From assembly GCF_963576545.1 (NCBI RefSeq), contig NC_083647.1, positions 6,181,507 to 6,245,506 of the forward strand: 64,000 nt of DNA, written 5' to 3'. Numbering within the stretch: the first letter of the stretch is position 1; the number at the start of each line of letters is the position of its first letter. Below, piece after piece: positions 13,159 through 25,052 of this stretch. Under the pieces are notes generated by a model. The model searched no databases and was not told the origin of the DNA. It saw nothing but the letters and a program-made list of their open reading frames with translations. The translations under genes were made by a program, and so were the position numbers. Origin of the DNA: Limanda limanda. Lineage: Eukaryota; Chordata; Actinopteri; Pleuronectiformes; Pleuronectidae.

Positions 13159-16100
13159 CTATGAGGAGCGCGCTCGGTACCTAGAAACCATCGTGCAGCA
13201 CCACCAGGAGCCGACCACGTTTGAGGATTACGCCGCTCGAGTGTACAGTCCTGCTCCCTGCAATCACCTGCCATCTGACACAGGTAACACCTGATCCTTC
13301 CCAACCAGACACACTTACAGCAACAACACCAACGCATACACTTGTCAGTCGAAGCCTCTGTGGCAGGCGTTCACAGAGTGGGTGGATAAAGCAACTCTGA
13401 AGCTGCTTACGACAGGGGGGTTGTCTGTTTACTTGCATGCGTTATAATTAAAAAAAAAACACACAAGTAAGTTAAGTGACACTTAACTATGCTGACTTTC
13501 TTTCGCTTTAACTTGTATTGTGAGAAATCTGCCTTCTCGACATTGAACTGCCCTCTAGCTTATTTTAACTACGAAGACCCCACACACAGACACACACTCC
13601 CCCATGGACACACACTGGCCACTCACAGTCTGATGCAGAGCTCTGTCTCCAGAGCGTCTCTGAGGAATTGTCTGACATCTGATCAGCTGTAGAGATTCAG
13701 GCAGACACAGTTAAATTCTGACGAATGACTCTCTCATGTAACCTGTCGAGTTTCATGGATGTATACTGATCGGTATTGTTTCTAGTTAGGTGTGATTTAC
13801 GATGGTTTAATGGACTCAATTCTAATCCAGTTAATTAATATGGCAGTCATTTACAGTAATTACATTTCCAGATATAAGCCACACATTTTCTTAGTAGGTC
13901 ATACTCATACAGAAAAAAGGAATCAAACATGGAGCCTGTGTTCAGCAAGGTTTCTCCTATTGGTTGAAGGTTTAGGTGCTGTCCAGATTCCAGGGTTTGT
14001 TCATTTGAAATTGCTAAATTAACTTAAAATGAAACTGTAGTTATAAAAAGTTTTTTATTTCACATTGATTTCAATCATTAACTTTACCGTATTTGAAAGG
14101 GAAAAAAAATGGCAACACTTGAGCAGCTTTCAGGCATACACTGAACTGTGCATGTGTGAACGCATATGTCTGAGCTAGACGCTCTGAACTTTCTGCAGAC
14201 TTTCTCTGCCGGCCTCAGAGTATAATGACCGTAGAAATCCAGGCGAAGTCAATGTGTGAGCACAGCAGGGGAACCCCTGCTGGATTCACCGCGAGCAGGT
14301 GGAGGGTCGACAAGCGTCAGATGCAAAAATGTGACCACGTCTGTGCAGAGAATCTCATGCTGTGTTGTGCATGTGTGAAAGTCAAACTGCGGGTAAACTC
14401 TAGCTAGGCTGGCCTAGTCCTGTTTCCAACTACATTTAAGTCCCCTCTTATACGCTAACTTTTGCACAAAAAAAAGTGTCAACATTTTCACAATTCCGGA
14501 GCGTAACCTTATATCTTAAACTATAATTTAAGATATATCATGTTTGAATGTAGTAATCCATATGACAAAGTGGACTAGTCTGACAAGTCTCTGGTTAACT
14601 TAAGTCAGTTAACTCTAAAGGCCGGGGCATGCTTCTGCAACTGCAGCTGCGGCTTTTCACGCAGCTGTGTCGACGGACTCGTTTTAATTTATGGTTCCCC
14701 AAGGATTGCGAGTGTTGCAAAGCAATTCACCGCCAGACCACTAGGGGGAGTAACAGTTTTTGTCGAAGATGGCCTTAGAGACGCCTTCTATGTGTGTGGC
14801 AGTCGTCGTCGACTGTTTATTTACATCGCCACGGCAGCTCCTCATAGCCTTTTTCTGGCGGACAAATCCGCCGGTCAGTGACGGGTTATACTAGTGGTCA
14901 TAGTTTCGTATCTCTTCTGCCAAACGCTCTTCTATTTGGTCCATATTCGTTCTTCTAAATCATCCGTGGTTTCTGCCGGTATTATGGGGGCATGAAACCG
15001 GAAATGTGACTCCTGAAAGGATGTAGTTAGCAGACCAATCACAGCCTTGCGGGCTGCGTGAGGCTTGCGGAGCTTTGCCGTCTAGTTAGAAAAATTGGGC
15101 GACAGACGCAAGCAAGAAAGGATACGTAAGCACGTAAGGGGCCCGGAAGGGCTCTTGCGCTTGCGGGCCCCTGAAAACGCAGAAGCATGCGCCGGCCTTA
15201 AGTAAGTTAAGGTATGGTACCAAAGGAAGCTCTCTACTACATTTTGGATCAGTGGTTTTTAGATAAAAAATGCTTTGGCCACCAGTTTTCATCAGAAAGA
15301 GATATAATGAGTGAAAAAATTTTGTTCAGCTCCAAGCCATGTTCAAAACTACTATTAGTTCAGTAGTTGGTTGTAGAATAGGCTCCATTAGTCATATATT
15401 CTTAACATGTACAAGATTTACACCCTGGTCAAAATATATGTGTTTATACTTGTATTAAGCTCAGCTGGCACATGGTGCAGTGAAGTATCCAATCAGCAGC
15501 TTCAGCTGTGTGATAAGCTTGGCGATGACAAATGTTAATCCAAACTCTGACTGTTGATTGCCAGGTCCTTCCTGTTGCCAGGTTACCTCGCTGTATTTTA
15601 TTATGTTTCTACATTCGACCTGACATGTCAGCTAAATGCCTGTAATTGCTCATTCAGCTTAAAATGCTGAGACACGGCACCTCAGTCTTTCTCTGGTAGA
15701 GAAGACCCTGGGTGTAAACCTAGCTAATGTTCAGATTCTGTGTTTGTTTGTCTATATCTATTATTGATCACTGTTGTTTTCCTTTGCCAACTCATACTTG
15801 CTCAACACCAGCTGTTGTGTAACAAAATAATATTAATAATTTTGCGGGAGTAATCATCCGTCTTTGAGGCTGAATGACATCCATCACAGCCTGATACAGT
15901 TTTTGAATTCCATAAATGTTAATGTCGAAGCTCGTGTCAGATCTGTGTCGTGGTGGTGTGTTGTTCAGCCCCAAACACCTTTTCAGAACACAGGACCAAC
16001 CAGTTATTTTCTTAGTCATTCGATACTTCTATATATTTCTATTTGTCCTAGTGTGCAAATCATGTTCAGAATTCAGATGTTTTTTTAATAATACAGTAAT

Positions 16101-16159
16101 AATTTAAATGATAATAATCCTGTGCTCTGAAATAAAGCCCGCTCAAATTACTGCAACCT

Positions 16160-16234
<75 letters not shown>

Positions 16235-17870
16235 TAACTGACAGGTTTCCCTCCCTTAACAGCACAATGATCAAACATTCTTCTCTTTCTGTTTTTATTT
16301 CTATTTTTTTCATTTTTTTTTTTTTCATTTGTTTCCTTTTTTGTGTTTTTCGTTTTACATTTTTTTTCGTTGTTTCTTTTTTTTCTTTTTTTTTCCCTTT
16401 TGTCCCCCCCTCCTTTAGATCGTATTGTCTCACTTGCCAATAGTTAAAAGGTAAGCCTAGTCATATGTGTGACGTGCCCTGTTTTGATTGGCTCTGCCTA
16501 CTGACATTCCAGCCTAACCTACGCTGTCCTCTGATTCTTCCACCACGTTGTGTTTATCTCTGTACGTTTCTTCCTCTGTGTCCTCTACACTTTAAGCAGG
16601 TCTGCATGTTTATAGCAGTCTTCGCTTACTATTTAAAAGGACTTTTCATTTCCAGCTCCTCTGTGAGTGTAGTTTGGTAAGATGAAATCTTAGCTTAAAC
16701 TTTAGCTCGATCTCTTAATGGAACTTAAAAACTTGTTTTTCCTGTGCTCCTCCTGCTCAGTTAATTAAGGTAATGTTGTGGCTCTTGTTCTCAAATGTCG
16801 TTTCAATTGATGTAACTGCATGGGCCCGCAAGGGCAGTGAACGCAGCCAATCACAGCCCACTGAGAACGAGGCATATTGACAAAAAGTCTATTGAACAGA
16901 TCCTCTTTTATTTGGACTCTTGTTTGTGTTCACCTGAGTAATCCAACTCTTCCTTTAGCTCTGTTTTGCACTCCTAAGTATCTGACTTTATATGTCTAGT
17001 GTTTGACAACAGGTTGGTCTTATACAGTGTGTCGTTAGAGCTTTTACTCGGAAAAAGAGTTACAACGATAAGAATGCAGTTTTTACTGCTAAGGTAAATT
17101 GGAAGTTCTGTTTAAATTATACTTAAGATAACTATACAATTATTAAGTAATGATATGTGCTAAACTCTTAATAATTTACCTTACAAAATCATATAATAAA
17201 TAAGACCTAATCAATAATTTAACACAAAATAACAGTTTCAGTGCTTAATACAGCAATGTACTCCAATGCTTCACCAGGTGACAACCTCATTCTGTTTATC
17301 AGATTGCAAACAACAAGGTGCATTTTTGCACCAACTCTATTTCTACGTGAATGATTCCAGCACGCAACCAACTTCAGAGTTTCACATCACAATGAGGTAC
17401 TCTGTTCACATTAAGCTCAGTGGCCACAAACAGCTCCATGATGCACACAGCTGAAGAGTATATACAGGGGCCAAAAACATTAAGACTCAAAGAATGATAT
17501 TTAGGCATCAACAACCAGGCCCATGGTCTTACTATAAATTATTAAAAAAGACTGAAAAAATTAACAGCTTAAAAAGCTTCATGAGTCAGACATTAGAAAT
17601 ATTTAAATTCTTCTTCAAGCTTCTTTATTTCTTGGTTTTGAAACCATTTTTCCAAGCTTCAGTTTTAGAAAGAAATAGACAAATTGTGACAAAAGCAGAT
17701 ACCAAACTACGCTCAGAGGCCTGGTGAGAGTGAGAAATCCTTTTTTATAACAACATGACTCACACAATAATTCTTCTGTTTGTTCTGTTTACCTGCAACG
17801 TCACATTGACCTCTAACCTTCTGTGTGCTCCGCTCTTCCTGGTTTTGGTGATATAGCATTGTAACACTTG

Positions 17871-17924
<54 letters not shown>

Positions 17925-20229
17925 AAAAGATGGGTAAGCAATGTAAGTCCTCAGATACACACAAACAGACACATAATTGTCTTGTTTTGTCTCGTATCAT
18001 TGCTCTTGAAGTCAGTCCTGTAACGGTGAGAATAAACTAAATGAACGATAGAAATAATGTATTTAAAATGTTCTCTGTGTCATCATATGTTTGTGTTGTG
18101 AAGCATGATCTGTCTTTGTCGGTCAGCGTGTCTTTTCTGTATTTCCACTCTGTCAATTGTTTTCGTTTGTTTGTGGCAACTTATCATTTTTTCTGATTCA
18201 TTTTTTTTCCATTTTCTTTTTTCCTCTCTGACCGGTCCCTCCTTCGCTCTCCTGAACTGCTCCTTCATCCTGCCGCTCTTTTACACCCTCTGTCTTCTCC
18301 ATTATCTCTCTCCTTCCTGTTTATTTTCTGCTCATTTTCTCCCTTTCTCTACTTTTACATATCTCCTCCTTTCTGGCATTTCATTCTTTTTGTACCTCCC
18401 TTACTTTCTTCTCATCTCTTTTTGTTCCTGCCCGTCCTCTCCTATCTTTTCCTATTATTTCATCTTCTCTTCTTGTGCGTTGCTTTCCTTTCCTCTATAT
18501 TTCCCTCCCTTTCCTCCTCTCTCCAGAGGAGCATAGTGGGATGTGTCTAATGGTCCCTAAACCACTAGACAGCTTTAACCTGCTCAAGGTGAAGGGGAAA
18601 GGGCTCACACAGAAGGTCCTTCATGCTAGCTGTGAATGGTATGCTTCATAGATAGAAAACTACTTGACCCTAGTCTAGTTTTCTGGTCTAGTTTCCCGAG
18701 TACTACATAATTTCAATATGAAACATGCTTACTAGCTGCATTTCTATTAGTTAAAAAAACTTCACTAACCTCTGGTTAATAGGTGCTGCCTTTAAAATGT
18801 AATGGGATGCAGGATAAGTATGTGACTATAAACCATTTAACCTGATGGAGTTACTGCATTGAAGTACGAGGGCCATACTGAAGACACATAAATAATGAGA
18901 TTTTGAGAATGATGTTGTAATATTACATGAATAAAGTAGTAAGATTACGAGAATAAAGTCATAAGAAAGTAAAGTCAGAATAGTATTAGGGAAAAAATTT
19001 AAACATGTTAGTAAATAAGTAGCAAGGCTGCCCTCTGGTCTCAAAACCTTGATTGAGATTGAGAATTGTCAATCGCATTTGACGACTACCAAATATTTCC
19101 TCCTCCGTATGAGAGGCAACGTCTTCCAAATAGACTCTTACACAATCTTTTCCTGATTCAAGTCCTGATTCTTAAGGTAATGTGGTGCTGAATTTTCAAA
19201 AGATGAAGAATTTATTTATTTATGAAATCTGTTCTAAAGTAAAACTCATAAGCAATTACAACACATAGGCTTAAATTATTTACTATATTCTCATAAATTT
19301 AGAGATTTTTTTCGTAATATTTATGTAATTTTTATGACTCAGTCATTATGTCGTCGGTAACACTGTTGTATCAACAGTGAGTAATTTGAATCGTCTAAGC
19401 TTTCATGTGTTGCGTCCACTGCAGATGTATTTAGCAAAAGTAGGGTGTTCTATAATAAAATATAATAATTGTTGGCAGGTTTATTCATGTAGTTTTAAAT
19501 TTTAAATTCAGTCGCAGGGTTCTTACAATGGAAAGAAAAATTCTGCATCATTATTTTTAAATTAATATTATAAACATTTTTTTACAGTAGATGATCTTTA
19601 GGTGTCAAATAAACAAAGTTTGATTCGCATGGTATTTTTAATATTTCAAAACATGTCGTAGAAGAAAAAAACCCAATGTAGAATTTAGATAAAAGTTCTG
19701 TCTGTCTGTCTCTCTCTCTGTGTCTGTCAGTCTGTCTGTCTGTCTCTCTCTCTGTCTGTCTCTCTCTCTCTCTCTCTGTCTGTCTCTCTCTCTCTCTCTC
19801 TGTATCTCTCTCTCTCCATCTTTCTCTCTCTCTCCCTCTTTCTCTGTATGTGTGTCTGTCTGTCTGTCTGTCTGTCTGTCTGCACTGTGTTTGTCACCGT
19901 AGGAGTCTTTGAGTCTTTGCTGCCTGGCACAGTAGAACATCATGGGGCATAATGTGATTTTCAGTTTGTCCCATTATCCTTTTCTCCTGTTATTTACCTC
20001 CTCCCTCCTCTCCTTTCTCCCCCCATTCCCCCGTCAATCCATCCTCTTCACCTCTCCTCACCCTTCCTCCTCCTCCTCACCAGGCTCCTGCCTCGAGATT
20101 CTTCGGGGAGAAAGTCCGGCTCTTGGGGAGGCCGGGAGCGACTCGGCGTCCCCCATGTCTCCTCGGACTAGCAAGAGCCGCATGTCCATGAAGCTGCGAC
20201 GCTCCTCTGGATCAGCCAATAAGACTTGA
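13159..20229 (+). CDS. ralgapa1: Ral GTPase-activating protein subunit alpha-1, C-terminal exons (partial)
   Basis: RALGAPA1 is the catalytic subunit of a heterodimer with RALGAPB and switches off RalA/RalB in the cytoplasm. Only the last two coding exons are in the window. Exon 13159-13283 follows a CCCCAG acceptor and ends at CACAG|GTAACA. It encodes [20 protein letters not shown] and then [20 protein letters not shown], the conserved segment just after the Rap/Ral-GAP domain. Exon 20084-20229 follows a strong polypyrimidine tract and CACCAG. It joins in phase 1 and encodes a Ser-rich basic tail ([20 protein letters not shown]) ending in TGA at 20227. The first visible base completes a codon of an upstream exon outside the window. 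The paralogue RALGAPA2 has a similar tail; the flanking insm2-nfkbia-psma6 order favours alpha-1. The exon assignment is firm, and the exact last-exon isoform is an inference. Confidence 0.85.
14619..15198. mobile_element. Harbinger-like MITE
   Basis: The element starts AGGCCGGGGCATGCTTCTGC and ends with the reverse complement of AGGCCGGCGCATGCTTCTGC. The terminal inverted repeats therefore match at 19 of 20 positions. A 3 bp TAA lies directly outside each end (14616-14618 and 15199-15201), as expected for the target-site duplication of PIF/Harbinger transposons. It is 580 bp long with no transposase frame, so it is a non-autonomous copy. It is noticeably richer in CpG than its surroundings. 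The superfamily call rests on the TAA duplication and the short inverted repeats. Confidence 0.85.
16163..16228. repeat. CT microsatellite
   Basis: A pure CT run of about 33 units followed by TATATATA. T-rich and C-rich tracts continue to about 16415. The reverse strand reads as Arg-Glu repeats, which is not a gene. Confidence 0.95.
17873..17922. repeat. CA microsatellite
   Basis: An uninterrupted CA run of about 25 units in the last ralgapa1 intron. Confidence 0.95.
18527..18651 (+). other. Weak candidate alternative terminal exon of ralgapa1
   Basis: A T/C-rich tract of roughly 300 bp ends in CTCTCTCCAG at 18526, an excellent acceptor. Joined in phase 1 to the exon ending at 13283, the sequence reads open for about 41 codons (beginning [20 protein letters not shown]) to TAG at 18649-18651. 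I know no matching RALGAPA1 tail, no possible donor restores the frame of the 20084 exon, and an open run this short is not unlikely by chance. Confidence 0.2.
18886..18990. repeat. Degenerate AATAAAGT-type interspersed repeat
   Basis: Repeated blocks of the form gagaataaagt and taatattac resemble a widespread fish repeat built from alternating taatattacgag and aataaagtcg units. A similar block in the opposite orientation lies at about 19270-19335. The boundaries are not visible. Confidence 0.4.
19700..19882. repeat. CTGT/CT compound microsatellite
   Basis: Alternating CTGTCTGT and CTCTCTCT blocks about 200 bp upstream of the last ralgapa1 exon. They give spurious Arg/Glu/Asp open frames on the reverse strand. 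Confidence 0.95.
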
Positions 20230-21538
20230 TGAATCCAGGTTACTTTGTATAATGCTGGACAACAAATACTGGGGGTGTTTTCCACCTCCTACCCTTACAA
20301 GGTTTATTCAAGAGGAATGTTTGGCCAATCATTGCACTTCAAGTAGTTAAGACTGTCACAAATGTAAAATGTTCTTCTCTTGGCTAAATTCACATACATA
20401 TTATTTTCAACAGGAAAAATGTTGGGCAGTGTTGAGGCAGAAAACAACAGAAACACCATGCGTTTAAAAAGATTTGAACTCATCCCCTCACCTCCAGTAT
20501 GAGGCTGTTCTGATCAGCCACTGACCCTGAATGAACAAAACGCTCTGTCGCACAGTTGTACTCTGAAAAAAACACAATGTAGATTTTGATATTTCGTGGA
20601 CTTCACTCTACTGTAACCTTATTTTGAAATTGCTCACAGCTGCTGTATTTATTCTCAGCTTTGCTCGCGCAAAAACCACAAACAGTTGAACGAGAGCTGC
20701 AGCAAGCTGCCTGTACACTGCAGTATTACTTCATAATCTGTGCCATGTTAAAGATTGAAAAAGTCTAATTTGTGCCACATTAAGCACTGTCTTTGGAGAG
20801 CACATGTACTGACCCCTGAACAAAGAGCAGAGTCTCCTCAGTCTCTGTGTTTTGTAGTTGCTGTGGGGAACTTGTATATTTGTACTATACCGACATAACT
20901 ATGAGTTTTGATATATGAAAATAGAAACGAGTGATGACGGTGAAGAGTTGCATGGAGAAAGCCACATAAGTCTATTTTTGTTCTCTGTGCAGCATCAGGC
21001 CTTAAAAGATAAAAGGCAGCGGTAGCTTTCTATTCAGTCCTCGCAAAATGTAAATAGAACATTGTTCATTTGTTAACAACAACAAAAAATACATCTTGTG
21101 GACGTAGCGCTCTCTGGCCAAAACTGTTCTCTGTTTGCATTCAGCAACAGAGCTCCTCTGAACTTAGAGACTGAAAGTGGCACAAACTTTTCTCTGACTG
21201 GAGAGAGAACAGAGTTACTGTGAGAAGAGTAGTAGGGATGGAGTGATAATTTGTTCTTTGTAAAGGAGACAAAAGCATTTTCTGGAGAAAGCTCATCTAA
21301 CAACAAACACCTGCTACTTATTTCTGGCTCATGCTGTAAAATGTGGAAAAGCACTGACTTCATTACATTTATTTTATTTTTTAATTGACTGTAAACTGTG
21401 TTTTGCTCCAAACCAGAATTTTGCTGTATTTTTAGTCACTCTGTTGTCTGATGCAATGGAATCACAGCTTCTCTTTTCTTGTTCAAGTACATATATATAT
21501 TTGTGTGCCTGTGTGAGTGTGTTTGTATAATATGTGTG

Positions 21539-21571
<33 letters not shown>

Positions 21572-23176
21572 AAAGTAGATATATGATTATCTATATGTAC
21601 AGAGTGAGGAGGCTTTTTGTGTATACTCTATACTGTTCTGGGAGAATAGCTGTCGAAACCTGGTTTAACCTCAGACCACATATCTGCTTAAAATAAGTTG
21701 ACACTACACTAGATTATATGCGTCAGTAGTTAAAAGCCAGTTTGCACTCCATTTGGAAATTAAAAGTTAATCTCGTTGTGGCTCAAATACTTCACAGTTG
21801 ATATGTCTGACCTCGACACCACAGCCAGACTGAAGAACAATTAAATTAATGGATGAATTTATTTCTCCAAAATGAGTTACTTTAACATTGCTTTATCTAA
21901 CATGTACTTATTATAATGAACTGGGGCATTTAAGGCCACGTCTCACCTGATAAATACCAGTGAGAGAAGTGTTCATTAGTATTTATGCTTCTTTCACACT
22001 TGAGTTACTGGGGCCCAGTGTTTTTTCTGTTTGAGGCATTTTAAGGACGGAAAAGGACGAAAATCTAAATCGGCAAAAAAGCGATACTGTAGATAAACAG
22101 CCAAAGAGGGGAAGCGGAGAGAGAGAGAGAGAGGGTCGACGTGTCCTCACGTAGAATCTTTCTGTCGTCTCTTATATTAAGACTCATCCCCAGGTCCAGT
22201 TCGGGGATCAGCTATAATCACAATCCAGAAATTTAAACTAACACTACATAGATATTTTGATGTATTTAACTTTCTTTTTTAAGCACTCCATCAAGTCCAC
22301 TCAACTTTAAAAAACTGACAAGTTAGATTAGCAGAATTGAGTGAAGTGTTGAAGCTTTCCCTGTATAAATGAGTTTTTAGTGGATTTATTAGGACTGAAT
22401 GTTCCTCCATTAATTTAACATGAGGGCTTGTTTTGCTTTTCCATATCCTGATCCCTGACAAAAGGAATCATGTACATGAAGTTCTGTATATGAAAATATA
22501 GATGCACGTTTTTGCATTTTATTTCACTGCTTGAAGTGTATCCACAGCTGTATTTTCTGTTACTGTTTTCGTTTTATTATTATTATTTCAGCCATAGTGT
22601 CTCTGTAGAGAAGAAAGGGATTGTAAAAAGTTTTTGTGATCCCCTTCTATGGGGGATGAAACTGTTAACTTTAAAAAAAAAGAATTTGAGGTCAAATTTA
22701 TGTTGTGTTACTTTGTGTGTGGATATTGAAAGACATCTGATATAGTTTAAAAGTCATCCCTTTTCAATTATTGTATGTTACAGTTAATCAGATAATGTTG
22801 CTGAGGTTGAAGTCCCGTTGTGTTGTTCTGTTGAGTGATCGAGCAGTAACACGCCGGGACTGATCTGTACACGTCGAGCACGTGTCCCAGTTTGTTTGGT
22901 CACATCCTGTAAACAACCTGAACCTGTTCACGTGATCATATCCCAGGCTCTGCCCCCTCCACCTAAACCACATAGCAGCACAACGCCCTGGTAATTTACA
23001 CTCCTTTAGTGTAAAAATACAGAGAGTCCTGATGCTACTTAAACGTCCTCTGAGAACGACGGGGAAATATCAAACTTCACATTGTAAATACTCCTGAGGA
23101 TCTCATGTTTGGCATGAATCTGAAAATATCTGCAACTGTGCTAAACTCGGATGTGCATGTTTTTTTTTGTTTAAAA

Positions 23177-23182
23177 AATAAA
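23177..23182 (+). terminator. Possible proximal poly(A) signal for ralgapa1
   Basis: A canonical AATAAA about 2.95 kb after the ralgapa1 stop codon. Confidence 0.4.
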
Positions 23183-23706
23183 CCTGATTAGCTGCAACCA
23201 AACGAAGAAAAAAAACACCTTAGGTAGCCAAAGTCTGGCAGCATAATCAAAAAGCTCATATCATCTCTCCTGAGACCCTGTGACTCAGGTTGTTGCGGTA
23301 GAAATATTCTCTCTTGCCCAAATCTGATGTCTTCATTGAAGAGGATAAAAATGTCTTCTCCCTGTTTGTTTTGCCATAACATTTCTCTCCATTTATAACG
23401 GTTTGGAACGTGTGTGCCTGATGTAGATAAAAAGGTGAAGGCTGCGATCGATACGGGTTCAACTGTTGTCCGCACGTCAGTTTGGGGACGAGGCTGTTGT
23501 ATGTGACTACTGACTTATACATACTGCATGACACCAGTTCAGTAGCAACTGCCTGTGTTGACCATGTTACAGCTGTACCACAGCACACATGCACGCTTGC
23601 ACATACATACTCCTCCATGTGTTACTGTCAAACCTATAGTATGTAAACGGCTGATGTCTGTGTCCAGACACACGGAGTGCGTGGATGTGCAATGATGGAA
23701 TTTAAC

Positions 23707-23712
23707 AATAAA
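23707..23712 (+). terminator. Possible distal poly(A) signal for ralgapa1
   Basis: A canonical AATAAA followed about 50 bp later by a GT repeat (23759-23780) that could serve as a GU-rich downstream element. It faces the opposite-strand signal of insm2 at 23821. Confidence 0.5.
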
Positions 23713-23758
23713 TGATTTGCACCACCCAACTGCTGCACAGTCATATTTATTTATATAT

Positions 23759-23780
23759 TGTGTGTGTGTGTGTGTGTGTA
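23759..23780. repeat. GT microsatellite between convergent 3' ends
   Basis: A short GT run between the ralgapa1 and insm2 poly(A) signals. Confidence 0.9.
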
Positions 23781-23820
23781 ATCAACTTCAAAACAGTCGG
23801 ACATTGATCATGTGTTACCA

Positions 23821-23826
23821 TTTATT
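23821..23826 (-). terminator. Possible poly(A) signal for insm2
   Basis: TTTATT on the plus strand is AATAAA on the insm2 strand, 1.2 kb after the insm2 stop. Another candidate is the TTTATTTTATTTTATT cluster near 24616-24632. Confidence 0.4.
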
Positions 23827-25039
23827 GACAATAGCTAAGAATAGATTTCACATTCAACTTCCCACATATCAAAATAGTCCTGTATAGGCTCTTCAGCATT
23901 ACAATAACATTTTTAGCATCTCAAAGGCATTTAGCAGATATCTGAACAGTAACTTATTTAACACAGAGGACATTTTAACGAGCAGTACTAACATTACATG
24001 TTCCATTTCTGTATGAAAATATTTTATAGCTGAGAAGTAAACTGACACATTTACTATAAAAGGCATATTATGGTCGGATGATCGACTATTTTCTCTTTTT
24101 ATGTTACTGTTCTTTAACTGTACATGAAATTGTCCTCAAACTAGAGTCAGGACATTGATTGCAGGTGAAGGAAGGTCACTTTTTAAATGTGATTACAGGT
24201 ATTATGGTCTGGCTCTGTGAGACACATAATACCGGTCAGTAACGTAACCCACTGTGATTCTGCAAAACATCAGTGTAATCTGATTACTTTGCCACAGAAA
24301 TATGCTGAACGTGAGTTTAAACATCTCATAAGTAGATGCAAGAGATGCTGAGAATAGAGCTCAGACTCTTTGTGGGTACAAATCAAAAATACGCTGAACA
24401 TGAGCTTAAACATCATTCTCCATAGAGTGCAGGTTTAATATTAAGCTGATAAGAGAGTCCAGTGTACAGATTATAAATAAGAGCAATGTCTGTCATAATT
24501 GTGTGATTGGTTTTAACCTATAACGACAAATTAAATCCTGAATTCTTTCCTAAAAGATTAATGATAAAGGATAAGTTCTTGCCCCTCCACTTTAAAAGGC
24601 CGTAATAATCCTGCTTTTATTTTATTTTATTGATTAAGGATTATGGTCAGATGTCTAGTCAATGAAATTAGATCCTTTCATATATGATAATAATAGTAAT
24701 AAAATCCTGCTTGTTGACGTGTGTTTTCTGACATGGTTTCAGCACCACGGACAGAGGTTTTGGGGTCAGTTTCAGCACCGTGGACAGTTACATTGAATTA
24801 TGTGGCGTCACGGTCGTGGACCATGTGTGACATCATCACAGACCGGAGTTAAACAGCTTACACGTCATGTTGCTCACGGTCCTCATCCGGTTACACACCT
24901 GCTACACTTGTTGTCTTAACAAACACAACCGAAGCGAACAGGCCTGTACAGAACCAGAGTTTAATATATCACTACTGACCGCGGTTACTCGTTCTTTAAG
25001 TCTCGCTGAGTCCGGTGTGAGTCTCACGGTCTCACGGTC
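23827..25039 (-). other. insm2 3' UTR and flank
   Basis: No open frame of interest. A 24 bp direct repeat with three transitions occurs at 24302-24325 and 24391-24414. An 8 bp tandem repeat overlaps the insm2 stop (25021-25052). Confidence 0.5.
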
Positions 25040-25052
25040 TCACGGTCTCACG
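25021..25052. repeat. 8 bp tandem repeat across the insm2 stop codon
   Basis: Four perfect head-to-tail copies of GTCTCACG. On the minus strand they encode the last residues of insm2 (TVRP) and the TGA stop at 25042-25040. Confidence 0.95.

Larger units (their letters stand above)
13284..20083 (+). other. Last intron of ralgapa1
   Basis: About 6.8 kb between the two supported exons, beginning GTAACA and ending CACCAG. It contains a MITE (14619-15198), a 66 bp CT repeat (16163-16228), T-rich tracts (16300-16400), a CA repeat (17873-17922), a CTGT/CT repeat (19700-19882) and a weak alternative-exon candidate (18527-18651). Nothing else is recognisable. Confidence 0.75.
20230..23712 (+). other. 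Likely ralgapa1 3' UTR
   Basis: There is no coding sequence between the ralgapa1 stop and the AATAAA signals at 23177-23182 and 23707-23712. The stretch is AT-rich and non-repetitive apart from an AT tract (21543-21571) and a short GA run (22113-22130), as expected of a long vertebrate 3' UTR. Its extent is inferred only from the polyadenylation signals. Confidence 0.5.

Noticed and set aside
16143..16443. Arg-Glu and Lys-rich open frames around 16.2 kb
   Set aside because: They derive from a CT repeat and poly-T tracts.
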